Numbered from the stretch's first letter, positions 43,786 to 55,856 are shown. The stretch is 64,000 bases of DNA from Amoebidium appalachense (GCA_963693365.1 CAVNZM010000012.1:7564001-7628000), one strand, 5' to 3'. Made by a program: numbers and translations. Notes: a model not told the origin generated them from the letters alone.

Positions 43786-44516
43786 GCATCCTGAATTCGA
43801 AATGGCACGATGGCACAGACGCAATGGCATCTTTATTCAATGCATTGGCAGGCACTCTTGTCATTTTAAAGGTATAGAAAGAAATTAAAGGGATAAAAGA
43901 GTCTTGCCATGGTACCATCAAACAAAGATAGTATGCATGTGTATCTTTACCGTACCGGTACCGTACATGTTATATATGTCGTGCACCACGTGTGACGTAC
44001 GGTACTGTGACGTACGTACAAGCGACATAGCAGGCGGATCTATGATGTGACGTCATACGCAGCATGTGGTCCAGATCCACCAATAAAGCAGCTCTGAGTT
44101 TTATGTTAGTAGCTTTAGCAAAGTGCCAGACAATAAATACTATCGCGCATCTCAAAACATTTTTATTGATTTACAAATAGCTTATAGGTATATTTCAATT
44201 AAAAGAGCTGTTTTTTTGTCCCTTTAATGTTATCATATTTGCTACTTATTAATCGCCAAACCGGCCCAGTTTGCCCCCTTCTTGCAGCACTCTCAAAGGA
44301 CCAGTCATGAAGACTTTTTACACGCCGATATGATTGGTTGATCTGCCAGTTTCGCGGATTTTCAAGCCCTGCTCTTCGCTTCAATTTGCAAAATTGTTAG
44401 ACAGGCAAACGTAGAAAGAGAACCAAACTTTGTTTCTCAAGTTTTGACAGCCAGTTATAGGCAGCGTGCAACGGTTTGGCTATTGCATAGGTGGAAAACG
44501 TTAGTTATACGCAAAA

Positions 44517-45209
44517 ATGACTGCTGAAGTACTTGGACGGCTCAGCTTCCAGAAGCAGAGCATTGAAGATTCGTACGCTGAACCCGCAAATTTTTTGGAG
44601 ATCGATGTTGTGAATCCCATTACTCATGGCGAGGGAAGGAACAGATATACGGACTATGAGGTTCGCTTCAGGGTATGTTGTGTGTTTGTGTGTGTGTGTG
44701 CGTGTGCGTGCGAGAGCGCGTGTGTGTGTGTGTGCGTGCGTGTGTATGTGTCTGTCTGTGTGTGCATGTGTGTGTGTCTGTGTTTCTGTGTGCATGCGTG
44801 CTTGTGTGTGTTCGTGTCTGTGCGTGTGCGTATGCGTGTTTGTGCGTGTGTTTGTGTGCCTGTTTTTCGCACGTGCCCGTGTGTGTGTCTCGTGTGTGCG
44901 TGTGTGTGCGCGCGTGCGTGTGTATTTGTGTGCTTGTGCATGCGTGTGCGCATGTGTGCTTGGGTGTTCGTGTGTGTGTGTGTGTGTGTTTGAACCTGGG
45001 TGATTTTGTTGGTGTGTGGGTGATTGGGTGGGTGGATGGGTGGGCTGGTGTGTGTGTGTGGCTGTGGCTGTGGATGGGTGGGCGGTTGGGTGGGTTTAGG
45101 TGTGTTTTTTGTGTGCGTGTGCTTGTGTGTGTGTGTTGCTTGCCGGTGCGTGCTGTTTTTTAGGGGTGTGTGCTTGCATGAGTTTGTGTGTGTGTGTGTG
45201 TGTGCGTGC

Positions 45210-45245
<36 letters not shown>

Positions 45246-46668
45246 ATGTGTATGCGTGTTATGAAGAGAGGGCGGGGGGGGGGGGGGGGGAGGGGGGGGA
45301 GGGGGGCGGCGGGGCAAAGAGCACGTCTTGTGTCGTGTTCCGTGCCGTGTCTTCCTTGACATAATGGTGTTCTTCGGTGCTTTCCATGTGTTCTGCTTCC
45401 AACTGGCAATGCACCTAACTGCTCAAACCCATCTTGTGTGGACAGTTATGTGTACGCACACGGGGCCTCACGCTGCCTCTATCAGTGTGTGCTTCTGTTG
45501 TGGGTTGAAAAGGGGATTGCCCGTGCGTCGTGCCATTTTGTTTTGAGATGTGTTTGTTGTGAGCGTCTGGATATCTTTATATGGGGTTGTGCCGGTCCTG
45601 TTGGTGGCAGCAGTGGTGTGGATGGTTGGGGGGAGTAGAGGGGGAGGGGGGGATGGTGGAGGTAGAAGGGGGGGAGGGGGGAGGGGGGAGGGTTGTGAAA
45701 GGGGAGCTTGTAGGAGGGGGCTGGTGTGTGTGGTGCACGGAGATCAAGGGGGGTGGGATTGAAGGGGATAGGGGGAGAGTAGCAAGTTTTAGGTTTGAAT
45801 GTATATCTGTGGGTTGGCCGGGGGGTTGGAGGGGCGGGAGGGGGAGAGGGATATTAAGGTTACGATCGGTTCCATGGCTGACCATTTTTGGAACTTGATT
45901 GTTTCATTTTGCCTCTTTTTCTCTCTCGTAGTTTGTGCTTAACCGGGAGCGAGGGGAGGGGGAAAAGTGGGGTAGAGGGGGGCGTTTGGGGGAGAGGGGG
46001 GGGGGGGGGGGGGGGGGGGAGGGGGGTGTCAGTGCAGCTCGTAGATTTATGCCCCGGGTTGAGTGTGGGTCAGTTGAGGACCCGGGAGGAGTGGGGGTGG
46101 GGGGGGAAAAGAGAGAGAGAGAAAGGGGGGGGGGGGGGGGGGGGAGGGGGGGGTATCATGTTCGTATATTTCCACACCACCTTGAAGATTCGACCCTAAT
46201 ATTACACGTTTGCATTTACGGCAAGAATAGAGCCACGACCACACCCGTAGCCTCCCCGCCCCCCCCCCCCCCTCCCCCCCCCCCCCCCCCCCCCCCCCTT
46301 AGAAGCCCGGCTTATGGTCTACTTCTCTGCTTGTTTTCCTTGTTTTTGTCTGCTTGCAGTTTTTGTAGGCTCTGTTTTCTTAGATTGCTGCTCCTTGAAC
46401 AGCCCTGCTAGTCTTTGGCCAAGACGGGTGGACTCGCCTATTGCTGTTGAAACAAAGTATGGGTCGGGAACCACGCGTGAGAGGTTAAAGAGTCGAAACC
46501 CATGCTTTTGTGGAGGCATAGGAACCCCCATGATGATGGGCTCTGTTCAAGTGTCTTCTGCCTGCACCCTTAATTTGTTTGATTTTGGATTTCCCACTTT
46601 TTTGACGTTTTGTTGTTGCTCTTTGTTGTCTGCTCCATATTTCCAACCCTCTAACACATACATCACCT

Positions 46669-46700
<32 letters not shown>

Positions 46701-48389
46701 CCTCCCCCTCCCCCTCCCCCTCTCTCCCCCACCTATGATGCATACTCATTGTGTGATCTGCATCGTGCTGTCCGTCATGAATGTGTTCTTCTTCGTACTC
46801 TCTTAACACATCCCTCCTCCCCGCCCCCCGTCTCTCAGGAGCACACACACACCCGCGCGCGCGCGCAGACACACACGCACACACACACAGAAGATAAACA
46901 CAAGAGATAAGCTAGGAAAGATACTCGGGTGGTGATCTGTTTCACACCCTGGGACATACGGGTCATTCATTTTATCTATCTTCCACCCCCTCCTCTTCTC
47001 CCCCCCCTCTCCCTCCCCCCCCCCCCCCCCCCTCTCCGCCTCCCTCCCTCCCTCTGCCTCCGGGGTCCTTCCCCCCCATGCCCCAATGATCCGGGGTAAC
47101 ATCTAATGAAAATTTGTGCTTTCTATAACACTGTTTCTTCCACACTGCTAACCCAAAACCAAACACCCACAGACTAACCTCCCCATATTCAAGAACAAAG
47201 AGTTTGTATGCCGCCGTCGTTTCAGCGACTTTGAGTGGCTAAAATTGGAGCTCGAACGTGATGGGAAGATTGTTGTTCCCCAGCTTCCAAGCAAAGCCAT
47301 TTCCAAGCAGATGAGTTTTTGGGCCAAGGATGATGGTATTTTCGATGAGGCGTTTGTTGAGCGCAGAATGCACGCACTGGAGGAATTCATTAACAAGTGA
47401 GTCTTCAAGTTCCCCCCTGTCCCCCCCCCCCCCCCCCCTCCCCCCCCCCCCCCCCTTCTCCCCCCACTACCAACACCACCACCACCATCGCACACACACA
47501 CAGACACAGACACAGACACAGACACACACACACACACACACACACATACATGCGCGCACATACAACACATGCACCTCCCTCTCGCATTCTCTCTCTTACG
47601 TACCACCAGCTCCCGTCCCCTCTCCCCCCAATCCTATGCCTGAGAGAGGTGGGGTCTTTTTTTTTGGGGGGGGGGGGGGGGGGGGAGGGGGGAGGGGGGG
47701 GGAACGTACCACCATCCCCCAACCCCCACCCCGAGAGAGAGGTCGGGAGGGGGAGAATGGAGGCAGGTGGGTCACTGTGTTGGTGTGGGTGGTGGTTTTT
47801 GTGGGTGTTTGCCAACGGTGTTGGCGTGGGTGGGTGGGGGAGGGGGGAATGGGAGATGAAAGGGAGGGAGGAGCTCTGCAAGCATTACTGAAGGTAGGGA
47901 CGCCAAGTGTTGGCCGTGAATTTTGTGGGTATAGAATTACTGTGGTTATAGTCTCTTAACCGGGGCCAAACAATAGTAGCATGGGTTTTTGTTTCCCCTG
48001 ACCCGGAAACCCGCTTGCTGACAAGGTGAATGCTTCTGAATATCAGCTGATGGTTACGTAAAGGGGGGCTTGCAGACGCACATGTTCCTGTGCTGGCATC
48101 AAATCCGCTCCACGGTTGCTATGGTGTCAACCATTAGTATCACACTATTCCGGCGGTTCTCTGATTCTACCATCAACCGATACGCCTCCTACCACAACAG
48201 ACATAGTTCGCCCACACAGCATATGCATTTTCCTACACTCGCCTAAGCATTACAGCCATCATTCTTACATGCCTCTCTCTTCTCAGGATTGCCGGTCACC
48301 CGCTTGCCCAGAATGAAAAGTGTTTGCACATGTTCTTGAACGAAAAGATGATCAACAAGAACTACACCCCCGGAAAGGTCCGGAACTGA
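44517..48389 (+). CDS. SNX3: Sorting nexin 3 (PX-domain protein), complete, three exons, 160 aa
   Basis: A small PX-only sorting nexin that binds phosphatidylinositol-3-phosphate on early endosomes and works with retromer in cargo recycling. Exons: 44517-44672, 47173-47396, 48287-48389, phase-consistent (483 nt with TGA stop). Matches to the family run along the whole length: [119 protein letters not shown]. The PI3P-binding Arg is within RRRFSDF (residues 66-72), with Phe replacing the Tyr seen in vertebrates. Length matches the family (162 aa in human). Introns are 2.5 kb and 0.9 kb, filled with GT, G, C and CA repeats. Confidence 0.95.
44686..45250. repeat. (GT)n-rich array at the 5' end of SNX3 intron 1
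   Basis: GT dinucleotides with GC, TT and GGGT variation begin 14 bases after the donor and continue for more than 500 bases. A G-run follows at 45,274-45,299. Confidence 0.9.
45630..46155. repeat. G-run-rich stretch, SNX3 intron 1
   Basis: Broken G-runs at 45,640-45,700, 45,997-46,027 and 46,126-46,151. No coding evidence. Confidence 0.85.
46398..46806 (+). repeat. Composite copy D of the dispersed repeat family
   Basis: Head module AGCCCTGCTAGTCTTTGGCC then AAGACGGGTGGACTC, then the second module (GGAACCCCCATGATGATGGG onward to CATACATCACC), a C-run, and TCGTACTCTCTTAACACATC as the tail. The second module is about 145 bp and matches 59,318-59,460 closely. Sense orientation in SNX3 intron 1. 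Confidence 0.8.
47417..47702. repeat. C-runs, (CA)n and G-run, SNX3 intron 2
   Basis: C-runs 47,419-47,455, CAGACA and (CA)n 47,490-47,547, and G-runs 47,666-47,702. Confidence 0.9.
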
Positions 48390-49648
48390 ACATGGACTTC
48401 TACTTTCCCCACAAACACACATGCACACGTGCACGCACACGCGCTCGCACACACACACACACACACATGCGCGCGCGCGCGCGCGCGCACGCGCGCACAC
48501 ACACACACATGCATGCGCAAACAAGCGCATAGTTATATCTTTCTACCCAATCTCATCCCGATAAGAATTGTCATTGCTAGCTGGAACCGCACTTATGGTT
48601 TATATCATTGAAATGGAGTTTGTAGCATGTCACCCTCCTGTTTTGGGCAGGCACACCTATAGGGACCGTTTTAGCTATCATCTTAGCAACCGTGTTCCAC
48701 GTGAAACATATAACACATGAAAATGGGACACATGCGCACATGCACACACACACGGATACGCGTGGGCGCAAGCGCGCGCACGCACACACACACACACACA
48801 CACACAAACACAAGTGCCGTATACCTGGGCCTATTTATGTGGTTTTTGTTTTCTCTCTATTAGGAGAGTTGACGAAGTTTAGCCGGGGGCGTTTTGTGAG
48901 GGAGTTTCACCGTTGTGCAGTGTATATTCATGCTTGTAGGACAAACAGATCTAGAGGACATGGCAAGGGATTTATTTTTATTTTAAAAGAAATGTAGACT
49001 GTACAGTATTGATAGGTTCCGAATGCTAGCGGTAAGGGTTTATCAGTCGTTTGTTGAGTTGTGTTTGTGTCTTTCCTCTGTGGCCTGTGTTTATCTGCAT
49101 CTGGTTTCGAATTAGGCAACAATAAAAATCACAATAATAATGTTGCAGGCAGGAGCCTTGCTGTCCCCCCCCCCTCTGCCCGCGAGATTCCTGCCCCGCT
49201 CTTTCCTAGGCCTCCCGTCATCAGCCTCCGTCGTCCACGGCAGCAAGCAAAATATCGTTCACATAATCAAACCTTCAGTCCCGTTAACATTCCTACTTTT
49301 TTTTTGTTTATTGCACCCATACCCGTTGACCTTCATATCCCTATTCCCCCCCCCCCCCCCCCCCCCCCGGCTTTCCCCCCTGCTTCCGCCGCTTCAATGG
49401 TTGCTCTTGGCGTGCCGACCTGAATGGGGGCCTGCCGACCTGGATGTTTAAGGTGAGGCAATTGATGAACTACACATGGGCCTTCCCCCCCCCTCCCGGA
49501 CACCCCCCCTCTCCCACTTATGATCTTTCACGTTCCCTCACACTTATTGGCAAGTACAAAAACCGTACTTATGATGCGTACACTCATGCATATTGAGCTG
49601 CGCAAAAAATTGCCAATGAATGTAGACCCCCTTCCCCTCGCCCCTCTC

Positions 49649-49687
<39 letters not shown>

Positions 49688-50213
49688 CCTCCGATGGGGG
49701 GGGGGGGGGGGGGGGGGGGGGCTGGGGGTGCAGGGCCTACGGGCCAACACGAAGCATGCACACACGTACACAACCATGCACAGAAACACGGTGCGACCAT
49801 CAGCCATTCAAGGACACTAAACTTGGTTAGCTGGTTGCTTGGGCATTTACATAACAAGCGAAGGTCATGCATTAACGTTATGTATAATATTGGCCCAAGT
49901 TGCAATAGGTTCTAATAATTATTAGTGCACTCACGAGCGAGATCATGGACCAGTTTGAACTTTCGTGAAGGGTCTTATTTATCTGTACTACCAGCAGCTA
50001 TCATTCTAAAAGCTATAAACAGTCGCCGTGGCAAATTCAGTCAAATTGCACTCGTGAGTTTGTGAGTTATTATGTTTTTCGTCGTCACTATGTCTTTGAA
50101 CTCGTAGTTTGTCTCGCACAAACTATTTTGCGCAGGTGCGGCACTGCTATGGTTTGTTATTATCGCATATGTATTTATTGGTGCAGGTGTGTCATCAGGT
50201 TACCAATGAAGCG
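48390..50213. other. Convergent intergenic region between SNX3 and EXO1
   Basis: It holds both 3' UTRs. (CA)/(CG) tracts at 48,410-48,520 and 48,735-48,812, a C-run at 49,345-49,368 and the C-run/G-run inverted pair at 49,651-49,722. No exon recognised; the 49,061-49,451 frames are proline-rich artefacts. Confidence 0.6.
49651..49722. repeat. C-run facing a G-run (inverted homopolymer pair)
   Basis: About 34 C, a 12-base spacer (TCCCCTCCGATG), then about 24 G. The two arms are complementary and could fold back. It lies between the convergent 3' ends of SNX3 and EXO1. Confidence 0.95.
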
Positions 50214-51715
50214 TTAATAACCAGTGCAGTTTCTGAGCTCTTCGAGCAGCGCAGACTTACTAAGGAAGCTACGTTTGTGTGTGCTTGTATTTTCTTTCTC
50301 GGGCACATCCTTTTCCGTAGGCTTGTGCACATCATGCTGAGTCACTGTGGCTACACCAACACTAGCGCTTGGGCGATGTCTGCGAAGAAGTTGTTTCAGT
50401 TGTGGAGAAATATAAGGGGAAACAGCCGAAGTGTTCTTTGGGCGCATCTTGTTAATGATTTCTCTCAGCGGGTCTTTCGTTTTCGTTTCCTTTCCCTTCT
50501 TCCCGGAGCTGCCACGACCCCGTTTCTTCCTTGGAAAGTTCATTTGGGGGCCTTCGTGATTTGGGGAATCAGCGGCAAAGATTTCCTCTTGACTGTCACG
50601 GTTTGCGCCGGGTTTTTCCTCAGAAAAAGCTGTTTCTTGTTTTCTTTCCTGGGTCGTTATTCTGGGCATGTTAAGTGACTCACTCTGGTGTTCAGGTTCG
50701 CCCGGTTCGTCCTGCACTGTTGGAAGGAGGGTAAGCGGATCCATCTCCCCAGCAGCATGGCATAAGCAATGTCAGGATCGAGTTCAGGCCCAACGAGAAC
50801 ATCAGCCGTTTCTGGAGGCACATCGGCACCAAAAGGCTCTAAGGGGATTGTGGTGTTCGTTACAGGATCGAAAACTCGCTGGTGATGGAAGATGTGAACG
50901 GCAGCGAGCGCGCATGTTTCGTAACCCCTCGATACTGTTTCTGGACGAGTTTTCCTAAGTTGGTCCAAAGCTCCAGCCAAACCCCCGAACGTGTTAATTA
51001 GGTTGAATGCCGTTTTGGCTGCGACACCCGCTATCCCCGGACAGTAATCGCACCCAGCAAGGACACACATCTCTACAAACTGCTTGGCGCTCCATCCACG
51101 AAACTCATTCTCCAGCTTGTCACGATTGTATACCTCGACGTGCCCATCCTTGTCAAGTTTGTATAGAATAGTGCCACATCCGTATGCGATGAGGTCCGAA
51201 TCCTCCGTGATGATGGCATCTATCACACCCGTTCGTTCCAAATAGGCGAGCTGAGCATCCGACTCGTATGGAGCCACAAGGAAGGGAACACGGAGGTCAT
51301 TACACAGATTCTGCAGTTTCACAACCTCTGATCGTGGGATGCTGATGCCGCTCTGTGCGTGTTTCCAAGCCGCTTTGGTGTCTCCTGCCTCGAGGCTCTC
51401 TCGGCACTTCTCTCGTGCTTTCTCGCGTGTTTTCTTTCTTTCTTTGTCAGTCTCGCTTTTGGCGGGTAAGGGCCGACCGTCGAAGACAAGAAGGGGCTTG
51501 ATATCGTTTTCCAAGAGAAGTTCCAAACGTCGTCTGCAGAAACCTTTCAGCTTTTCTGTGGGCTCTCCTGTTAATAGCTCCAAAGCACACGAATAAGCAC
51601 CTTTGTAGAGCCATCCCATAGCATCAACCCCAAGCGTCTTGCCACTAAAATCAGAGATGTTACCATTCTTGTCAAGGGTTTCTGGAAGGAGGGGGAGCAG
51701 GCCCTTTATCCCCAT
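50214..51715 (-). CDS. EXO1: Exonuclease 1, intronless, one apparent -1 frameshift, about 500 aa
   Basis: 5'-3' exonuclease/flap endonuclease of the XPG/FEN1 superfamily, used in mismatch repair and end resection in the nucleus. The start is set at MGIKGLLPLL because the free N-terminal Gly of MGI-G is invariant; an upstream in-frame ATG adds eight residues and is less likely. Metal-binding blocks are present: VDAMGWLYKGA (Asp31), LLVFDGRPLPAK (Asp79), VAPYESDAQLAYL, AIITEDSDLIAYGC and LAGCDYCPGIAGV. The first frame runs to 50,657. At GGGG (complement of 50747-50750) the reading should slip by one base to continue as GEMDPLTLLPTVQDEPGEPE and on to a TAG at 50,214. The C-terminal 180 residues are charged and low-homology. 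It has no intron, unlike the other genes here. Confidence 0.92.
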
Positions 51716-51868
51716 TATGTTGAGCCTAAGGAAGTGCAAGTGAAAGCTCCATGCAGGTAAACAGGAAGACGAACAGTCCTACTATGGGTAATGTGCCGGT
51801 TTACAAGAACCAAATAATGGCCAACTTGGGAAATTTAAAAACGGTTTCCTTCCAACCCAAGTGATTAA

Positions 51869-54060
51869 CGAGCCACAGGTATTATCTTAGACTCTGATAA
51901 GTATTTCTCGGAACTGTTTAAAGATAGGACCCCCGCTCAGAAACCTATTGTGTGGCCTGTAGACCCATCTATCCCCATAGAATCGATCCTCCCCTTTTTC
52001 AGTCCCGATGCCATATGGTCTGTGATATCTAGTTATAGCTCTAGTAAGTCTTGTGGACCTGATGGACTCCCTGCTGGGTTTCTTAAAATCCTTGTTCCCT
52101 CCTACCCACAAAAGGAAAGTGATCGTGCTATTAAACCTGATCTTACTATCATGTTAAGCTCTCTCTTTTCTTGGTGTGTTGAATGTGGACATGTCCCGTC
52201 ATCTTGGTTAGATACCTTAGTGATCCCCATAGTTAAGAAGGACTCTGAGGGCCCCATATCATCCTTTCGCCCCATTACACTAACCCAGGTTGTTCGTAGA
52301 TTCTTTGAAGCTTGCTTACTTAGGTTATTTGCACATCACCCTAGGTTTCAATCTATTCTTCACATACACCCATGCCAATCCGCTTTTCGTAAAAACAATT
52401 CATGTTATGTTCAAATAATGGCACTGCACGATTCTATGCAAGTTGGTGCACAATATGTTGGCTTTATTGATTGGAAAACTGCTTACGATTCTGTCTCCCC
52501 TGGTCTCCTATGGGAAAAGCTTGCTGCACGGGGTGTACCACACTGCATTGGTGTTCTGTTAGAAGCACTCTTGTCTCAAACCTATGGTAGAGCTGTGGTT
52601 AATGGGCATCTTTCATATGGTTTTGCTCGTACTAGAGGTCTCTTGCAGGGTTCATTGCTTAGCCCCTTTTTGTTTAACCTATTTATAGATGATTTGGCTG
52701 TCAAGATTTACGCCGAAAACGATGACCCTATTAATAACTTTCCGCCTGCACTTCTCTATGCTGATGATCTGTCCCTCCTTGCCCGTACCCCTAGACGCCT
52801 GCAAAGATTGTTCGATGTAGTGTCAGAGTGGTGCAAGGCAAACCTTATGATCCTTAACATAGACAAATGTGGTGTTCTTGTACCTGATATAGCTAACAAT
52901 TTACACACATTTACATTATCATCTAAACCTGTACCTATAGTTCCAGAATACAAATATCTTGGTGTTCCGGTTGATTCTGTTGGTGTTATGTTTCCCCATA
53001 TGGTCGAAAAGAGGGTAGAGTTGGCTCGTAAGCGGTTAGCTTTCTTCTCGGCTAATATTTTTAAAGACACACCCCTCCATCCTTCTATTAGACTTACATT
53101 TATTCGCACTTTTGTCTTCCCGGCATGTGAATATGGTTTACCCCTTCTCGCCGCTTGGATCAAGAAAGAGAGAACTAGAGCGCTTAAACCCTTGGCAAAT
53201 TTCCTTGAAGCAGAAGTTGCCTCCTTTCTATCTAACAACTGTTGTAAACCTGGGCCTGTAACGCTCTCGATATATGGTCTGGTCCCAATAGCTGCTAGAG
53301 TATCCTATCTCGCGCTGAAATTCAATAAGCACATAAGCCGCTTAAAGAAGTATTTGCCCTCCCACCCTCTCTTCTCTATCCGACCTGTCCCCTCCTCACC
53401 TCTCCCCTCTTTCCTCCCCTCTCTCTCCCCTTCTCCCCTGGGCACAAATACAAATAAACCCCGCAATAGTGTGTGTGTGACTTTGGACTGCCACTTACTT
53501 ATTAAACATGTACACAATCACAAGATAATCACGCAATATAACAAATGGAAAAAGATACCACACGACACTAGACCCGATGAAAGCATACACCTTGAAAAAC
53601 TAAGCCTTATGTCTCGTTTTATATATACTGACCGCCTCAACCATATTGCCAAATATGGCACTCGCAAGTGTATAACACCTAAATACATATTACCTTCCTG
53701 TAGAACTGGTCTTTCTCTAGCTGATGGTATTATTGATCAATTACCACGCTTTTACTGTACACGTGCTATACAGTGGAGATCTAATAAGTATAAGGTGGCA
53801 TCATTTGCATGCCCAAACAACACACACACACACCAGTTTAACCGGTCATGTATCGCCAAATGTAGTTTGATAGACCACATAATACCGCAACACACACACG
53901 TCACATTCACAACAGACACCCAGAAAGATAGCCTACCTGTAAATTACAACATCCTTGATTTTATACTAAACACGCGTAACTACGACCTGTTTATTAGGTG
54001 TATTGATTGGCTTGAGAAACACATCACTACAAAATTATAGCGCACGCGCACACACACACA

Positions 54061-54111
<51 letters not shown>

Positions 54112-54143
54112 CCAGCTGATACCGAGTGTCCCGAGGGGAGCCC

Positions 54144-54204
<61 letters not shown>
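51869..54204 (+). mobile_element. 5'-truncated non-LTR (LINE-type) retrotransposon with poly(A) tail
   Basis: Reverse-transcriptase frame open from 51,869 (after a TAA) to TAG at 54,038-54,040, about 723 codons, with no ATG near its start. RT motifs in order: KSCGPDGLPAGFLK, SFRPITLTQ, QSAFRKNNSCYVQ, FIDWKTAYDSVS, TRGLLQGSLLSPFLFNLFID, LLYADDLSLLARTP (catalytic Asp pair, about 52,760), and YKYLGVPVDS. The usual N-terminal endonuclease is missing, so the copy is 5'-truncated, though the RT frame itself is intact and could be recently active. The 3' UTR is a (CA)n tract (54,046-54,110), a GGGGAGCCCC palindrome and 57 A. No target-site duplication was found next to the tail. Confidence 0.93.
54046..54204 (+). 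repeat. LINE 3' UTR: (CA)n, GGGGAGCCCC palindrome and (A)57
   Basis: The stop codon is followed within six bases by CA repeats, then CCAGCTGATACCGAGTGTCC, the palindrome, and an A-tract from 54,148 to 54,204. The element therefore carries its own CA microsatellite. Confidence 0.9.
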
Positions 54205-54205
<1 letters not shown>

Positions 54206-55657
54206 GGGGAACCCCAACTAATTGATTTCTCCTTGTAGTCTTTATGGTGTCTCGTAGAGAAAGTAAACCCTGATATATAGTCACCACCCGACATCTATGT
54301 ACGTGATCATGATATACCGCTGAGGGGATATTCCGAGCAAAACCCCCCCCCCCATACCTGAGACTGGTTCTCTTTGCCTCGAGTAAACAGCGTAAACCCC
54401 AGGTATTATCTCAAGTTCAATTGTGTTACCGATGTCACATAGCATTCAAGTCTCGGGTATTCGTAGCTTTAACACCTTATATTATTTTCAGATCTACTTG
54501 TCAAACTTTTTGTGCCCGGTTGTACGCATTTCAATGTTTTCTCTTCAGTCGCTTTTTCCTCCCGGGCCCTCCCTCAGCTCCCTCCCTCCCGATCGATCAC
54601 GTACGGCGGCGCGAGAAAATGCCCAGGTTGAGGCGTGATGTCATTCACAGGTCCCAAGCAAGTCATCATGAGATAAAAAACATAGCTTGGGAGTACATTG
54701 GTAGACTAAAAAGAGAGGGTGCGGGGACAGCCAATCGAATTGGCGATCCGGATTTTTCGCATTCATGACACGGGGTTTGAAAAAAAGACTCGAGAGAGAT
54801 AAGGCGTGGGCTCACGCTGCAAAGTGCACAGCCCACTGGTTTCATCACACAAACGGACCATGCATTATGGCTCCATAATTCAGAATACCTGTTATCTATA
54901 TAACGCTTTATATACTGAAAGCTCGCTCTTTCAAACGCTGGAAGGTATCACTAGCTGATCCATCACCTTGCGTGACCATCTGGATCACTCACATACCAAG
55001 CTAAAAATACGGTAGTGACAAGTAGTGATTCCTCTTGCGATAAGCTTAGTTTACATTTTATAATTTCTATTATAAATATACAATCCTATATACTGTTTTT
55101 AAGTGGTTCATTTTATCACCCTCTCCTCCTTTGGTTGCCGCCGTGTCGTTACGCTGCCATCATGTTTCTGTGACTGTCTGTTTCTTGCAAGGCCTCCCTT
55201 TCTTGCCAGGCATACAGCAGAGGTGCTTTCTCAGCAAGAAGTTGTGTTTGGAAATTTCAGAATTGTTCAATATTTTGTTAGAGATCAAACCAGCCCAAAA
55301 TCTCTCTACCCGAAAATCAAAACGTTATACAGCACAAACTCTGATGCATGACGGGTTGATGCATGTCATGACCAAAACGTTTGGAAGCTATCTCACCCGA
55401 CCAGTCTTGCCTCTGAAGCACATGTGCAAGCCAAGCAAGTAACAGCGAGCTTTTTCATCATTTGTACGCAAACAGCTGTAAGTGTTAACCGTATATCACC
55501 CAATGTACTGCCTCTGCAAGCCCTTGCCCCCTCCCCCCTCCCCCCCCCCCCCCTTCCCCCCCCCCCCTCCCCCCCAAAACACACGTGCACACACGCACGC
55601 GCACACACACACACACCCCACCACCACCACCACCACCAACCCCGAGCGAGGGTATTG

Positions 55658-55849
55658 TCAGTATCGTTCGAGCCAGGCTCTTCTATATTCCTGCTTAGAT
55701 ACGGTCTTCCACCTTCTGTTTCGATTGAAACGTGGACCTTGCACGTTTCTAGCCGTCTCTGAATCCTCGCTTAGCCTACGATCTGCTGATGTGTTTAAAA
55801 CACGTGGGGTGAAAACGTCTAAAGTGCACAGCTTCCCCATAATGGTCAT
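55658..55849 (-). CDS. Short minus-strand open frame, unrecognised
   Basis: 63 codons from ATG (complement of 55847-55849) to TGA, beginning MTIMGKLCTLDVFTPRV and ending EYRRAWLERY. The composition is protein-like and not repeat-derived, but a plus-strand frame is also open across much of it and no homology is recognised. It could be a terminal exon whose other exons are hidden by repeats. Confidence 0.2.
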   Translation of the reverse strand: MTIMGKLCTLDVFTPRVLNTSADRRLSEDSETARNVQGPRFNRNRRWKTVSKQEYRRAWLERY

Positions 55850-55856
55850 ATTGTCA

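Larger units (their letters stand above)
41886..44516. other. Intergenic between the MFS gene and SNX3
   Basis: Unique AT-rich sequence with a G-run at 42,248-42,282, a pyrimidine-rich stretch at 42,850-43,310 and a small tandem repeat at 43,730-43,785. The 42,454-42,693 frame and others are short and unrecognised. The last few hundred bases should hold the SNX3 promoter and 5' UTR. Confidence 0.6.

Noticed and set aside
50109-50678. Plus-strand 189-codon frame opposite the EXO1 C-terminus
   Set aside because: Antisense of the EXO1 tail; hydrophobic composition results from the complement of charged codons.
52756-53238. Minus-strand 160-codon frame inside the LINE
   Set aside because: Antisense shadow of the reverse-transcriptase domain; no family resemblance.
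54421-54768. Plus-strand frames at 54,421-54,768 and 55,103-55,442
   Set aside because: Protein-like length but no recognisable domain, no splice support, and overlapping alternative frames.
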